Shown in pieces: positions 26,161 to 34,368 of a stretch of DNA of 64,000 bases (position 1 is the stretch's first letter; each line of letters starts with the position of its first letter). This DNA is from Croceicoccus hydrothermalis (GTDB taxonomy: Bacteria > Pseudomonadota > Alphaproteobacteria > Sphingomonadales > Sphingomonadaceae): positions 348,617-412,616 of the forward strand of contig NZ_JAIQCI010000003.1 in NCBI RefSeq assembly GCF_022378335.1, written 5' to 3'. Below the pieces are notes generated by a model. That model saw nothing but the letters and a program-made list of their open reading frames with translations, was not told the origin of the DNA and did no database searches. A program made the translations under genes and the position numbers.

Positions 26161-27585
26161 TTGCGCCGCCGGCTGTCCATCCTGTCGCGCCGGATATTGC
26201 CGCGCAGCCTGCAGGGGCAGATGCTGCTCGCGGTCGCGCTCGCGCTGCTTTTGGGTCAGGCGATCAGTGCGGTCATCATCTACCGCGCGGAGGTTGCGCG
26301 GGCCGACAATTCGATCGCTCACACGCTGGCCTTCCGCCTGATCGGGGCGCAGGCGTTCGACGCGCGCGTCGGGCGCCGCGATGCGATGCACGGCATGCGG
26401 GGCAGAGGCGGGCGCCGCTCCATGGGGCTCGTTTCGGCCAATGTTTCGCCGCGCACGTCGCAGGACCGCATGCGCGGCAATCTGCAGGAGCGCCTCGCGC
26501 AGGTGCTGAGCGAGCAGGGCATTGCCTTTACCGCGCTCGATGTCTTCGAACGTCCGCTCGCCGACGACCCCCCGGCGCAGAATTTCCTTCGCCGCCGGTT
26601 CGGCGCCTCCCCGCCGCCCGACCGGTCGCAGGTGATCGTCGCCGCGATGCGCCCCGCAGGTGCCAGCCACTGGATCGTGGCGCGCGATCTTCCGCCTGCG
26701 CGCACCGGGCGTTTCGTGCGCCTGCTGCTGTTACAGACGGTGCTGACCTATATCGTGCTGGTCGGCGCGATCGCATTGCTGCTGCGCCGGATTACCGGAC
26801 CGTTGAAGGCGTTGACGGGCAGGGTCGAGGATTTTTCGCGCGACCCCGCGATGTCGGCCGACGCGCGGGTGCAGCCCGCCGGCCCGACCGACACGCGCCG
26901 GCTGATCATCGCGCATAACCGGATGGAGCAGCGGATCGGCGCGCTTCTCGATGAAAAGAACGTGATGCTGGGCGCGATCGGCCACGATCTGAAGACGCCG
27001 CTCGCCGCGCTGCGCGTCCGCATCGAATCGGTGGAGGACGAGGACGAGCGCGCCCGCATGGCCGCCACGATCGAGGATATCGTGCGCACGCTTGACGACA
27101 TCCTGTCGCTCGCCCGGGTGGGGCGGCCGTCCGACCCGCTCGAAACGACGGAATTGTCCGCCCTCGTCGTATCGGTCGTGGAAGAGTTCGAGGACATGGG
27201 CGACCCGGTCGAGCTGGGCGAGACGCAGCGTATCGTGCTCCCGCTGCGCGCGACATGGCTGCGCCGGGCGCTGCGCAATCTGATCGGGAATGCGGTGCGC
27301 TATGCCGGCGGCGCCGACGTGTCGGTGGAACGGCGCGGCAATCGCGCCATCGTGCGCGTCATGGACCGGGGACCGGGCATTCCCGACGGCCAGATTTCCG
27401 CGATGATGGAGCCGTTCGCGCGGGGTGATCCGTCGCGCAATCGCGGCACCGGCGGCGCGGGCCTCGGCCTGACGCTGGCCCGCGCGATCGCGGAGCAGCA
27501 CGGGGGCACGCTCATCCTCGCCAACCGCGACGCGGATGATGGCGGGGCGACGGGTTTGTGCGCGGAATTGTCGCTGCCGGTGTAG
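26161..27585 (+). CDS. sensor histidine kinase paired with the OmpR-type regulator
   Basis: A 474-residue membrane kinase: TM1 at about 20-45, a periplasmic sensor region to about 180, TM2 at about 185-205, HAMP (RRITGPLKALTGRVEDF), HisKA with phospho-His in MLGAIGHDLKTPLAALR and a HATPase domain with N-box RNLIGNAVRYA, then DRGPGIP and GGAGLGLTLAR. The start must be TTG at 26161 to include the basic N terminus before TM1; the first ATG, 20 codons in, would remove it. The periplasmic part is rich in Arg and Met. It lies four bases after the regulator gene. Confidence 0.93.
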   Translation: MRRRLSILSRRILPRSLQGQMLLAVALALLLGQAISAVIIYRAEVARADNSIAHTLAFRLIGAQAFDARVGRRDAMHGMRGRGGRRSMGLVSANVSPRTSQDRMRGNLQERLAQVLSEQGIAFTALDVFERPLADDPPAQNFLRRRFGASPPPDRSQVIVAAMRPAGASHWIVARDLPPARTGRFVRLLLLQTVLTYIVLVGAIALLLRRITGPLKALTGRVEDFSRDPAMSADARVQPAGPTDTRRLIIAHNRMEQRIGALLDEKNVMLGAIGHDLKTPLAALRVRIESVEDEDERARMAATIEDIVRTLDDILSLARVGRPSDPLETTELSALVVSVVEEFEDMGDPVELGETQRIVLPLRATWLRRALRNLIGNAVRYAGGADVSVERRGNRAIVRVMDRGPGIPDGQISAMMEPFARGDPSRNRGTGGAGLGLTLARAIAEQHGGTLILANRDADDGGATGLCAELSLPV

Positions 27586-27640
27586 GCCGCGAGCGCTTCG
27601 CCCTTGCCGCCCGCAGCGACAGCCGCCATGCAGGGGCGGC

Positions 27641-29422
27641 ATGAGCGAAGCTTTCATCCTTCTCGACGATGCGCGTCCGCTGGCGGAAAATCCCGCTCCG
27701 GCGCGGCTCTATCGCGGGCCGCGGACGACGTTCGTCGCGCGGCGCGGGGACGAGGTCGCACCGGCGCTTGCCGCCGCGCGCGAGGCGCTTGCCGCCGGGC
27801 ACCATGTCGCAGGCCAGATCGCCTACGATGCCGGGCTCGCGCTCGAACCGCGGCTGGCGCCGCTTACCCGCGCAGGTGATGCGCCGCTTGTTTGGCTCGC
27901 TTCGTTTGAGGGCTGCGACACGATTTCTGCGGGCGACGTGCCGCAATGGCTGGCGGCGCGCATTGCGGAAAACGAATTGCCGCCGACGCATCTCTCGCCG
28001 CTTCGCCCTACGTGCAAATTCGACGAATACGCCCGCCGTTTCGCCGCGCTGCGCGACGCGATCGAGGCCGGCGATATCTATCAGGCGAATCTGACCTTTC
28101 CGCTGTCGGGGCGCTGGCGCGGCGATCCGCTCGCTATCTATGCCGCGATCCGGGGGCGCGCGGCGGCGGGGCACGGCGGCATCGTGTTCGACGGCACCGA
28201 CTGGACGCTGTCCTTCTCGCCCGAGCTGTTCTTTGCGGTCATCGACGGCACCGTCACGATGAAACCGATGAAGGGCACCCGCCCGCGCGGCGCCACACCG
28301 GTGGAGGACAGCGCGCTCGCCGATGCACTTTTCCAAAGCGGAAAGGACCGGGCCGAAAACCTGATGATCACCGACCTGATGCGCAACGACATCAGCCGCG
28401 TCGCCGTGCCGGGCAGCGTGCGGGTCGCCGCCCCCTTCGCCATAGAAACCTACCCGACCGTGCATCAGATGGTGACGACGATCACCGCGGACCTGGCGCC
28501 GGGCCGCGATGCCGGCGACGTGTTGCGCGCGCTCATGCCCTGCGGCTCGATCACCGGCGCGCCGAAGATCCGCGCGATGGAGCTGATCCACCGGGAGGAG
28601 GACGCGGCGCGGGGCGTGTATTGCGGGGCCGTCGGGCGGCTCGACCCCGATGGCGATGCCGCGTTCAACGTGGCGATCCGCACCTTGCGCCTCGATTCCG
28701 GCGGCGATGCGATATTGGGCGTGGGCTCGGCGATTACCGCGGGGTCCGACGCGCGGGCCGAATGGGACGAATGCCTGGTGAAGGGGCGTTTCGCGTCGGC
28801 GGATCTGGCGCCTTTCCACCTGATCGAGACGATGCATTTCGATCCGCTGATCGGTGTGCCGATGGTCGAACGCCATCTCGAACGGTTGAAGCAGAGTGCG
28901 CATGCGCTCGGCTTTGCCTGCGACCGCCATGCCATTCGCAACGACATTCAGGCGTTCTGCTTTACCCACCGCGAACCGGCGCGTTTGCGCGTGATGCTGG
29001 CGCAGGACGGATCCTGGACGCTGGAGGGGGGCGCCATGCCCGACCCGCTGACGCAGCCGGTGCCCTGCATGCCCCACGACTTGCCGGTGGAGGCGGATGA
29101 CTGGCGCCTGTCGTACAAGACCAGCCTGCGCGATTTCTACGATGCGGCGCGGTTCGCGGCGGCGGGTCTCGGCGCGGAGGAGGCGGTCCTCGTCCGGCAT
29201 GACGGGCGCGTGACCGAGGGGAGCTTCACCAATATCTTTGTTGAAAGCGATGGTGCATGGCTGACCCCGCCTGCATCGCTCGGGCTTTTGCCGGGGGTCA
29301 TGCGGCAGAAACTGCTCGACGAAGGGGTGGCACGGGAGGCGGAATTGACGCTCGACGATCTGAAGCACGGTTTTCACATTGGCAACGCCCTTCGCGGCAT
29401 GATGCGGGCGCGGTTGATATGA
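27641..29422 (+). CDS. pabB: aminodeoxychorismate synthase I fused to aminodeoxychorismate lyase
   Basis: A fused PabB-PabC protein for p-aminobenzoate and so folate synthesis. Residues about 1-395 are the chorismate-binding PabB part (EAGDIYQANLTFPLSGRW, KGTRPRG, AENLMITDLMRNDISRV, PCGSITGAPKIRAME), which adds ammonia to chorismate. Residues about 400-593 are the PLP-dependent lyase (fold IV aminotransferase: KTSLRDFYDAA, VTEGSFTNIFVE). The fusion gives 593 residues. The ATG at 27641 follows AGGGGCGG. The stop overlaps the aminotransferase start (ATGA). The glutaminase PabA is not in the window. Confidence 0.93.
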   Translation: MSEAFILLDDARPLAENPAPARLYRGPRTTFVARRGDEVAPALAAAREALAAGHHVAGQIAYDAGLALEPRLAPLTRAGDAPLVWLASFEGCDTISAGDVPQWLAARIAENELPPTHLSPLRPTCKFDEYARRFAALRDAIEAGDIYQANLTFPLSGRWRGDPLAIYAAIRGRAAAGHGGIVFDGTDWTLSFSPELFFAVIDGTVTMKPMKGTRPRGATPVEDSALADALFQSGKDRAENLMITDLMRNDISRVAVPGSVRVAAPFAIETYPTVHQMVTTITADLAPGRDAGDVLRALMPCGSITGAPKIRAMELIHREEDAARGVYCGAVGRLDPDGDAAFNVAIRTLRLDSGGDAILGVGSAITAGSDARAEWDECLVKGRFASADLAPFHLIETMHFDPLIGVPMVERHLERLKQSAHALGFACDRHAIRNDIQAFCFTHREPARLRVMLAQDGSWTLEGGAMPDPLTQPVPCMPHDLPVEADDWRLSYKTSLRDFYDAARFAAAGLGAEEAVLVRHDGRVTEGSFTNIFVESDGAWLTPPASLGLLPGVMRQKLLDEGVAREAELTLDDLKHGFHIGNALRGMMRARLI

Positions 29423-30630
29423 CGCAGGCGCAGGGTTCGGCGGACCGGATCTCCGCCGCATTGGCGCGCATCGCCCCGTCACAGACCACCGCGATGACCG
29501 ACCGCGCCACCGCAATGCGGTCCGAGGGGCGCGACATCGTGTCGCTCTCCGTGGGGGAGCCCGATTTCGCTACCCCGGCCCATGTGGTGGAGGCGGTGAA
29601 GGATGCGCTGGATCAAGGCGCCACCAAATATACGCCGGTCGGCGGCACCGCGGCGATGAAGCGGGCCGCCGCGCTGCATTTCACGCGCGATCTCGGCATT
29701 GCCGCGACGCCCGCCGACGTCACGGTGAGCGCGGGCGGGAAACAGGCGATCTTCCACGCGCTGCTCGCCACGATCGATCCGGGTGACGAGGTGCTCATTC
29801 CCGCGCCATGGTGGGTGAGCTATCCCGAAATCGCGCGGTTCGCGGGCGCAAATGTGGTGCCGTTGCCGACCACCGCCGCGGACGGTTTCCGCATTTCGGC
29901 AGAGCAGCTTGCGAACGCGATCACGCCGGCGACACGCTGGCTCCTGCTCAACAGCCCCGGCAATCCGACGGGCGCGGTGTACACGGCGGACGATCTTCGC
30001 GCGCTGGCCGACGTGCTGGACCGGCACGCGCGTATCATGGTGATGAGCGACGATATTTACGCGCCGCTGCGCTATGGCGATACGCCGCATGCGGCGCTCG
30101 CGGCGCTGCGCCCCGATCTGGCGGACCGCATCCTCACCGTGTCGGGCGTGTCGAAAAGCCACGCGATGACCGGCTTTCGCATCGGCGTCGCGACCGGGCC
30201 GGGCTGGCTGATCCGTGCGATGGAACGGCTCCAGTCGCACAGCAGCGGCAATCCCTGCTCGATCAGCCAGGCCGGCGCCGTCGCCGCATTCGAAGGGCCG
30301 CAGGATTTCCTGTCCGACTGGCGCGCGATTTTCCGGGCGCGGCGCGACCGGGTGGTGGAGGCGATCAATGCGATTCCCGGCCTGTCGACCCCGGTGCCGG
30401 ACGGAGCGTTTTACTGCTTCGTCGATGCCGCGCCGCTCATCGGCGAGGGTTGCGCCGATGACAATGCGCTGGCGTTGCACATGCTCGAACATGGGGTCGC
30501 GGTGGTGGCGGCCTCGGCATTTGGCGGGGCGCATTGCGGGATACAGGGGTTCCGGGTCAGCTTCGCCGCCGACGATGACAGCCTCACAGAGGCGCTCACC
30601 CGCATGGAAAGGGCCGTGGCCGCATTATGA
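29419..30630 (+). CDS. class I aspartate/aromatic aminotransferase
   Basis: A 403-residue fold I PLP aminotransferase. The PLP lysine is in VSGVSKSHAMTGFRIG, the carboxylate-binding Arg in GFRVSF near the C terminus, and the pattern SLSVGEPDFATPAHV, NSPGNPTGAVY and SDDIYAPLRYG is that of aspartate aminotransferase Ib. The probable reaction is aspartate with 2-oxoglutarate to oxaloacetate and glutamate; prephenate or other substrates are possible. The ATG at 29419 overlaps the pab stop, and its own stop overlaps the pseudouridine synthase start. Confidence 0.92.
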   Translation: MTQAQGSADRISAALARIAPSQTTAMTDRATAMRSEGRDIVSLSVGEPDFATPAHVVEAVKDALDQGATKYTPVGGTAAMKRAAALHFTRDLGIAATPADVTVSAGGKQAIFHALLATIDPGDEVLIPAPWWVSYPEIARFAGANVVPLPTTAADGFRISAEQLANAITPATRWLLLNSPGNPTGAVYTADDLRALADVLDRHARIMVMSDDIYAPLRYGDTPHAALAALRPDLADRILTVSGVSKSHAMTGFRIGVATGPGWLIRAMERLQSHSSGNPCSISQAGAVAAFEGPQDFLSDWRAIFRARRDRVVEAINAIPGLSTPVPDGAFYCFVDAAPLIGEGCADDNALALHMLEHGVAVVAASAFGGAHCGIQGFRVSFAADDDSLTEALTRMERAVAAL

Positions 30631-31325
30631 CCGACATTCCCATCCTGTTTGAGGATGCCGAGGCGCTGATCATCGACAAGCCGGCGGGGCTGCCGGTGGA
30701 CCGGCCGCGCAATGGCGCGCCCTCGCTCGCGGACCGGCTCGGCGCGCTGACGCTGGGCTTCGCGCGGGAACCGGTGCCGGTGCACAGGCTCGACACCGAT
30801 ACGTCGGGCTGCCTGCTGCTCGCCCGCAATCCCAAGGCGCTGAAACGGCTGTCCCGCGCGTTCGAGGAACGGATCGTGGAGAAGACCTATCTCGGCATCG
30901 TGAGCACCGAACTGGCCGAGGCGGAGGGCGAGATCGCCCTGTCGCTGAGCAAGGTCAGCAGCGAGAAGGACGGCTGGCGCATGATCGCGGCGAAGAAGGG
31001 GAAGCCCGCGCTGACCCGGTGGCGCCGGATCGCGGTGCGCGACGGGCTGAGCCTGGTCGAGTTCCGGCCCGAGACCGGCCGCACCCATCAGATCCGCATC
31101 CACGCACAACACGGGCTGGGCGCGGCATTGCTCGGCGATCCGGTCTATGGACGGCCGGACGCCCGCGCGCGCCGCACGATGCTGCATGCCGCCGCGCTGT
31201 CCGTGCCGCGCGATAACAAGCCCGCCATCGCGGCACGCGCGCCCTTCCCGCGCGCCTTCGCGGATCTTGGCTTTGACGATCCGGGACCGCCCCCCCGCGA
31301 CGAGGCGCGGCGAGAGGCCGAGTGA
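30627..31325 (+). CDS. RluA-family RNA pseudouridine synthase
   Basis: Isomerises uridine to pseudouridine in rRNA or tRNA. A 232-residue catalytic domain with the nucleophile motif HRLDTDTSGCLLLARN (Asp) and ETGRTHQIRIHA; there is no S4 domain. The exact target base cannot be told from sequence. Overlaps both neighbours by four bases (ATGA upstream, GTGA downstream). Confidence 0.93.
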   Translation: MTDIPILFEDAEALIIDKPAGLPVDRPRNGAPSLADRLGALTLGFAREPVPVHRLDTDTSGCLLLARNPKALKRLSRAFEERIVEKTYLGIVSTELAEAEGEIALSLSKVSSEKDGWRMIAAKKGKPALTRWRRIAVRDGLSLVEFRPETGRTHQIRIHAQHGLGAALLGDPVYGRPDARARRTMLHAAALSVPRDNKPAIAARAPFPRAFADLGFDDPGPPPRDEARREAE

Positions 31326-31738
31326 CCGGCGGATCGATCATCGACCGCGCCCACGCTTTGGCCGAGGAACGCTTCGTCACGGCGTCGGGGCCGGGCGGGC
31401 AGAACGTGAACAAGGTCGCGACCGCGGTGCAGTTGCGGGTCAACATCTATGCGCTCGGCCTGCCGCCGCCGATCTTTCACCGGTTGAAGCAATTGGCGGG
31501 AAGCCGTCTGACGCAGTCGGGCGACCTGCTCATCGATGCGCGCCGTCACCGCACGCAGGACGCCAACCGCAGCGATGCGCGCCAGAGGCTGACCGATTTG
31601 CTCGAAGAGGCACGCCGGCAGCCCAAGACGCGCGCGAAGACCCGCGTGAACCGCATCGGCAAGGTGCAGCGATTGAAGAAGAAGAAGGAACGCGGAGCGG
31701 TCAAGGAGAAACGCGGGCGCGTCACCGGCTGGGACTAG
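31322..31738 (+). CDS. arfB: peptidyl-tRNA hydrolase ArfB, ribosome rescue factor
   Basis: Frees stalled ribosomes by hydrolysing peptidyl-tRNA in the A site. A 138-residue protein with the release-factor motif ASGPGGQNVNKV (GGQ) and the long basic C-terminal tail (KVQRLKKKKERGAVKEKRG) that occupies the mRNA channel. Starts at GTG 31322, overlapping the rluA-type stop as GTGA. Its TAG overlaps the stop of the convergent lipoprotein gene at CTAG. Last gene of the pab run. Confidence 0.95.
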   Translation: MTGGSIIDRAHALAEERFVTASGPGGQNVNKVATAVQLRVNIYALGLPPPIFHRLKQLAGSRLTQSGDLLIDARRHRTQDANRSDARQRLTDLLEEARRQPKTRAKTRVNRIGKVQRLKKKKERGAVKEKRGRVTGWD

Positions 31739-31941
31739 TCCGGCGCGTCGAGGCCGGTTTCATCGGCCGAGGCGGGGTCGGCGGGCGGGGCATCCTGCGT
31801 TTCGTCGGCGGGCAGCATCGCCGCCGCATCGGCGAGGAACGCGGCCTCGTCCTGCGGCGGGGCGGGATCGGGGGTGGTGTCCTGCCCGCCGCACGATGCC
31901 AGCATCGCGGCGATCGTCACGGCGGGCAGGATGCGTCGCAT
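31735..31941 (-). CDS. small acidic lipoprotein
   Basis: A 68-residue protein with a basic N terminus, a hydrophobic stretch and a lipobox (MLASC), so probably lipid-anchored. The mature part is Asp-, Ala- and Pro-rich without aromatic residues except one Phe. No family is recognised. The ATG at 31941 is 11 bases after the stop of a second acidic lipoprotein gene, so the two form an operon. An earlier in-frame start at 31971 would lie inside that gene. Confidence 0.65.
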   Translation of the reverse strand: MRRILPAVTIAAMLASCGGQDTTPDPAPPQDEAAFLADAAAMLPADETQDAPPADPASADETGLDAPD

Positions 31942-31951
31942 GGCGCGGACC

Positions 31952-32263
31952 TTACTGTGCGTCCTGCGCATCCTCGTTCATCGCGGCGGTCAGGTCGTCG
32001 GCGGCCATGGCGGCATCGTCGGCGACGGCTTCGGCGGCGGGGGTTTCGACCGTTTCGGGGGTCTCGCGCGGTTCGGGGCCGGCCATGTCGTCGGCCATCG
32101 CGGGATTGACGGCGGGATCCTCGCCCATGCCGGGCTCCATCATGACCTCGTCGGCGGGCATCTCGACATTGTCGGCCTCGGCAGGCGCGTCGGCATCGTC
32201 GGTCGATCCGCAGGCGGACAGGGCGAAGCTTGCTACGCCGGCGAAAAGAACAAGTTTCTTCAT
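31952..32263 (-). CDS. acidic low-complexity lipoprotein
   Basis: A 103-residue protein with signal and lipobox (ALSAC, Cys18). The mature part is dominated by Ala, Asp, Glu, Met, Pro and Thr, with no aromatic residue. It resembles the product at 7431-7703 in architecture and composition, but alignment of such low-complexity sequence does not prove descent. Divergent from the ArsR-methyltransferase gene, sharing a 108-base intergenic region with it. Confidence 0.75.
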   Translation of the reverse strand: MKKLVLFAGVASFALSACGSTDDADAPAEADNVEMPADEVMMEPGMGEDPAVNPAMADDMAGPEPRETPETVETPAAEAVADDAAMAADDLTAAMNEDAQDAQ

Positions 32264-32341
32264 GGGTTCGATCCTTCACGGATAGGGGGTTGTGACGCAA
32301 TTCCCCTAATGCGCGCGCTGAGTCTCCGCAATCGTTGCAAA

Positions 32342-32363
32342 CATATAAAGCTTCCTTTATATG
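32342..32363. promoter_or_regulatory. probable operator of the ArsR-methyltransferase regulator
   Basis: CATATAAAG (32342-32350) and CTTTATATG (32355-32363) are perfect inverted repeats around CTTC. The site ends 8 bases before the regulator's ATG, so it probably covers the promoter and permits autorepression of the whole met operon. AT-rich imperfect palindromes of this size are typical of ArsR-family sites. Confidence 0.72.
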
Positions 32364-32371
32364 ATGACGCC

Positions 32372-33424
32372 ATGACCATCGGCGATCTTCTTCGCGCACT
32401 CGACGATCCGACGCGGCTGCGGCTGCTGCGGCTGTTGTCGCGCATGGAGCTTGCGGTGGGCGAGCTGGCCGAGGTGCTGGATCAAAGCCAGCCGCGCATT
32501 TCGCGCCATGTCCGCATATTGACCGAGGCCGGCCTCGCCGAAAAGCGCAAGGAGGGAAGCTGGGTCTTCTTGCGCAGCCGCCTGCACGATCCGCTCGATG
32601 CGGCGCGCGGCGAATCGGCGGCGATGCGCGCGGCGGCGGACCGGCTCCTCGCCGCGGCGGAGCGCGAGGATAGCGCGTTTGCCGCCGAATGCGCAGCCGA
32701 CCGCCAACGCCTCGACACGATCCGCACCGCGCGCGAGGCCAGCGCCGCCCGCTATTTCGAGCGTCATGCCGAGGAATGGGATTCGCTGCGCAGCCTGCAC
32801 ATTGCGGAACGGGAGGTGGAGGCGGAACTCGCCCGCTTGCTGCGCGTCGGCGCCAGGGACGATGCCGCATCCGGCGACGGGGCGAGCCTGGGCGAATTGC
32901 TCGACGTCGGCACGGGCACCGGGCGCATGGCCGAATTGTTCGCGCCCGCCGCCGCCCATGTCGCAGGCATCGACAAGAGCCCGGAGATGCTGCGCCTCGC
33001 CCGGACGCGGCTGCAAAATCTTTCCCCGGCGCGACTGACCCTGCTGCAGGGGGATTTTCGCGCGCTGCCTTTTCCCGATGCGCGGTTCGACACGGTCTTG
33101 TTCCATCTCGTCCTGCATTATGCGCAAGCGCCGGAGGATGTCCTGGCCGAGGCGGCGCGCGTCACCCGGCCCGGCGGGCGTATCGCCATCGTCGATTTCG
33201 CCGCCCACCGGCACGAGGAATTGCGCGAAAGCCATGCCCATGCCCGGCTCGGCTTTACGGATACGCAGATGCACCAGCTCTTGACGCATGCGGGCTATAC
33301 CCCTGCGGCCGACAGTACCCTTCCGGGCAAGGAGCTCACCGTCCGCATCTGGACGGGGCTTCGCGATGATATGCCCCTGATGACCCCGACCTCCGATTTT
33401 TCAGCGAAGGCCATGTCCCGATGA
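32372..33424 (+). CDS. ArsR-family regulator fused to SAM-dependent methyltransferase domain
   Basis: A 350-residue fusion. Residues about 1-90 are an ArsR winged helix (LLRALDDPTRLRLLRLLSRM, LDQSQPRISRHVRILTEAGL); no metal-binding cysteines are seen. Residues about 130-330 are a class I methyltransferase with SAM motif LLDVGTGTGRMAELF and an FDTVLFHLVLHYA segment. In alphaproteobacteria such fusions beside metF and metH act as sensors of SAM or SAH and repress methionine-cycle genes; I infer the same here from gene order and the operator palindrome. The ATG at 32372 is used; the open frame to 31874 is not coding. The stop overlaps metF (ATGA). Confidence 0.92.
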   Translation: MTIGDLLRALDDPTRLRLLRLLSRMELAVGELAEVLDQSQPRISRHVRILTEAGLAEKRKEGSWVFLRSRLHDPLDAARGESAAMRAAADRLLAAAEREDSAFAAECAADRQRLDTIRTAREASAARYFERHAEEWDSLRSLHIAEREVEAELARLLRVGARDDAASGDGASLGELLDVGTGTGRMAELFAPAAAHVAGIDKSPEMLRLARTRLQNLSPARLTLLQGDFRALPFPDARFDTVLFHLVLHYAQAPEDVLAEAARVTRPGGRIAIVDFAAHRHEELRESHAHARLGFTDTQMHQLLTHAGYTPAADSTLPGKELTVRIWTGLRDDMPLMTPTSDFSAKAMSR

Positions 33425-34368
33425 CCGATCCCGTTTCCGCATCCCCTGCCGATTGCATCACCGCCGATGGCGTGCCCCTGTTCGCCAGCCTGCCCGGCGA
33501 TATTGGCGTGTCCTTCGAATTCTTTCCCCCGAAGAGCGAGAAGATGGAGGCGCAGCTGTGGGACGCGGTGGAAAAGCTGGCCCCGCTGACGCCCGAATTC
33601 GTGTCGGTCACCTATGGCGCGGGCGGATCGACGCGCGAACGTACCCATGCGACGGTCGAACGCATCATCCGGGAGGCGCGCATCCCCGCCGCCGCGCATC
33701 TGACCTGCGTGGAGGCGAGCAAGGACGACATTCGCCGCGTCGCCGAACAATATTGGGAGGCGGGCGTGCGTCATATCGTCGCGCTGCGCGGTGATCCGAC
33801 GACGCCGGGCGGGCGGTTCGAACCGCATCCCGGCGGCTATGCCGGCGCGGCCGATCTCGTCGCCGGATTGAAGGCCATCGCCCCGTTCGAGATTTCGGTC
33901 GCCGCCTACCCCGAGACCCATCCCGAGGCGCAGAGTGCGCAAAGCGATATCGACAATCTGAAGCGCAAGCTGGACGCCGGCGCCGACCGGGCGATCACGC
34001 AATTCTTCTTCCGGCCCGAATGCTTCCTCGATTTCCGGGACCGGCTCGCGGCGGACGGCGTCGATGCGCCGCTGGTCCCCGGCATATTGCCGGTGTCGAA
34101 CGTGGCGCAGACGCGCAAGTTCGCCGCGCAGTGCGGGGCGCAGATCCCGGCGTGGATGGACGGATTGTTCGAAGGGCTGGACGAACGGCCCGGCGCGCGC
34201 AAGCTGGTCGCCGCGACGCTGGCGGCGGAATTCTGCCGCAGGCTTTACGCAGGCGGCGTGCGCGATTTCCATTTCTACACCTTGAACCGTGCGGACCTGT
34301 CCTACTCCATCTGCCACCTGCTGGGCCGCCGCCCGGTCGCTGCCGAGCAGGAGGAGCAGGCCGCATGA
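33421..34368 (+). CDS. metF: methylenetetrahydrofolate reductase
   Basis: Reduces 5,10-methylene-THF to 5-methyl-THF, the methyl donor for MetH. A 315-residue TIM barrel with SFEFFPPKSEKM, VSVTYGAGGSTRERT, ALRGDP, ITQFFF and PGILPV motifs of the FAD-dependent family. Overlaps the regulator upstream and metH part 1 downstream by four bases each, so the three are translated as a coupled unit. Confidence 0.97.
   Translation: MTDPVSASPADCITADGVPLFASLPGDIGVSFEFFPPKSEKMEAQLWDAVEKLAPLTPEFVSVTYGAGGSTRERTHATVERIIREARIPAAAHLTCVEASKDDIRRVAEQYWEAGVRHIVALRGDPTTPGGRFEPHPGGYAGAADLVAGLKAIAPFEISVAAYPETHPEAQSAQSDIDNLKRKLDAGADRAITQFFFRPECFLDFRDRLAADGVDAPLVPGILPVSNVAQTRKFAAQCGAQIPAWMDGLFEGLDERPGARKLVAATLAAEFCRRLYAGGVRDFHFYTLNRADLSYSICHLLGRRPVAAEQEEQAA

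Noticed and set aside
29419..31738. A folate and ribosome-rescue pathway operon
   Set aside because: The aminotransferase, pseudouridine synthase and ArfB have no shared pathway; tight overlap is general in this genome and is not evidence of joint function.
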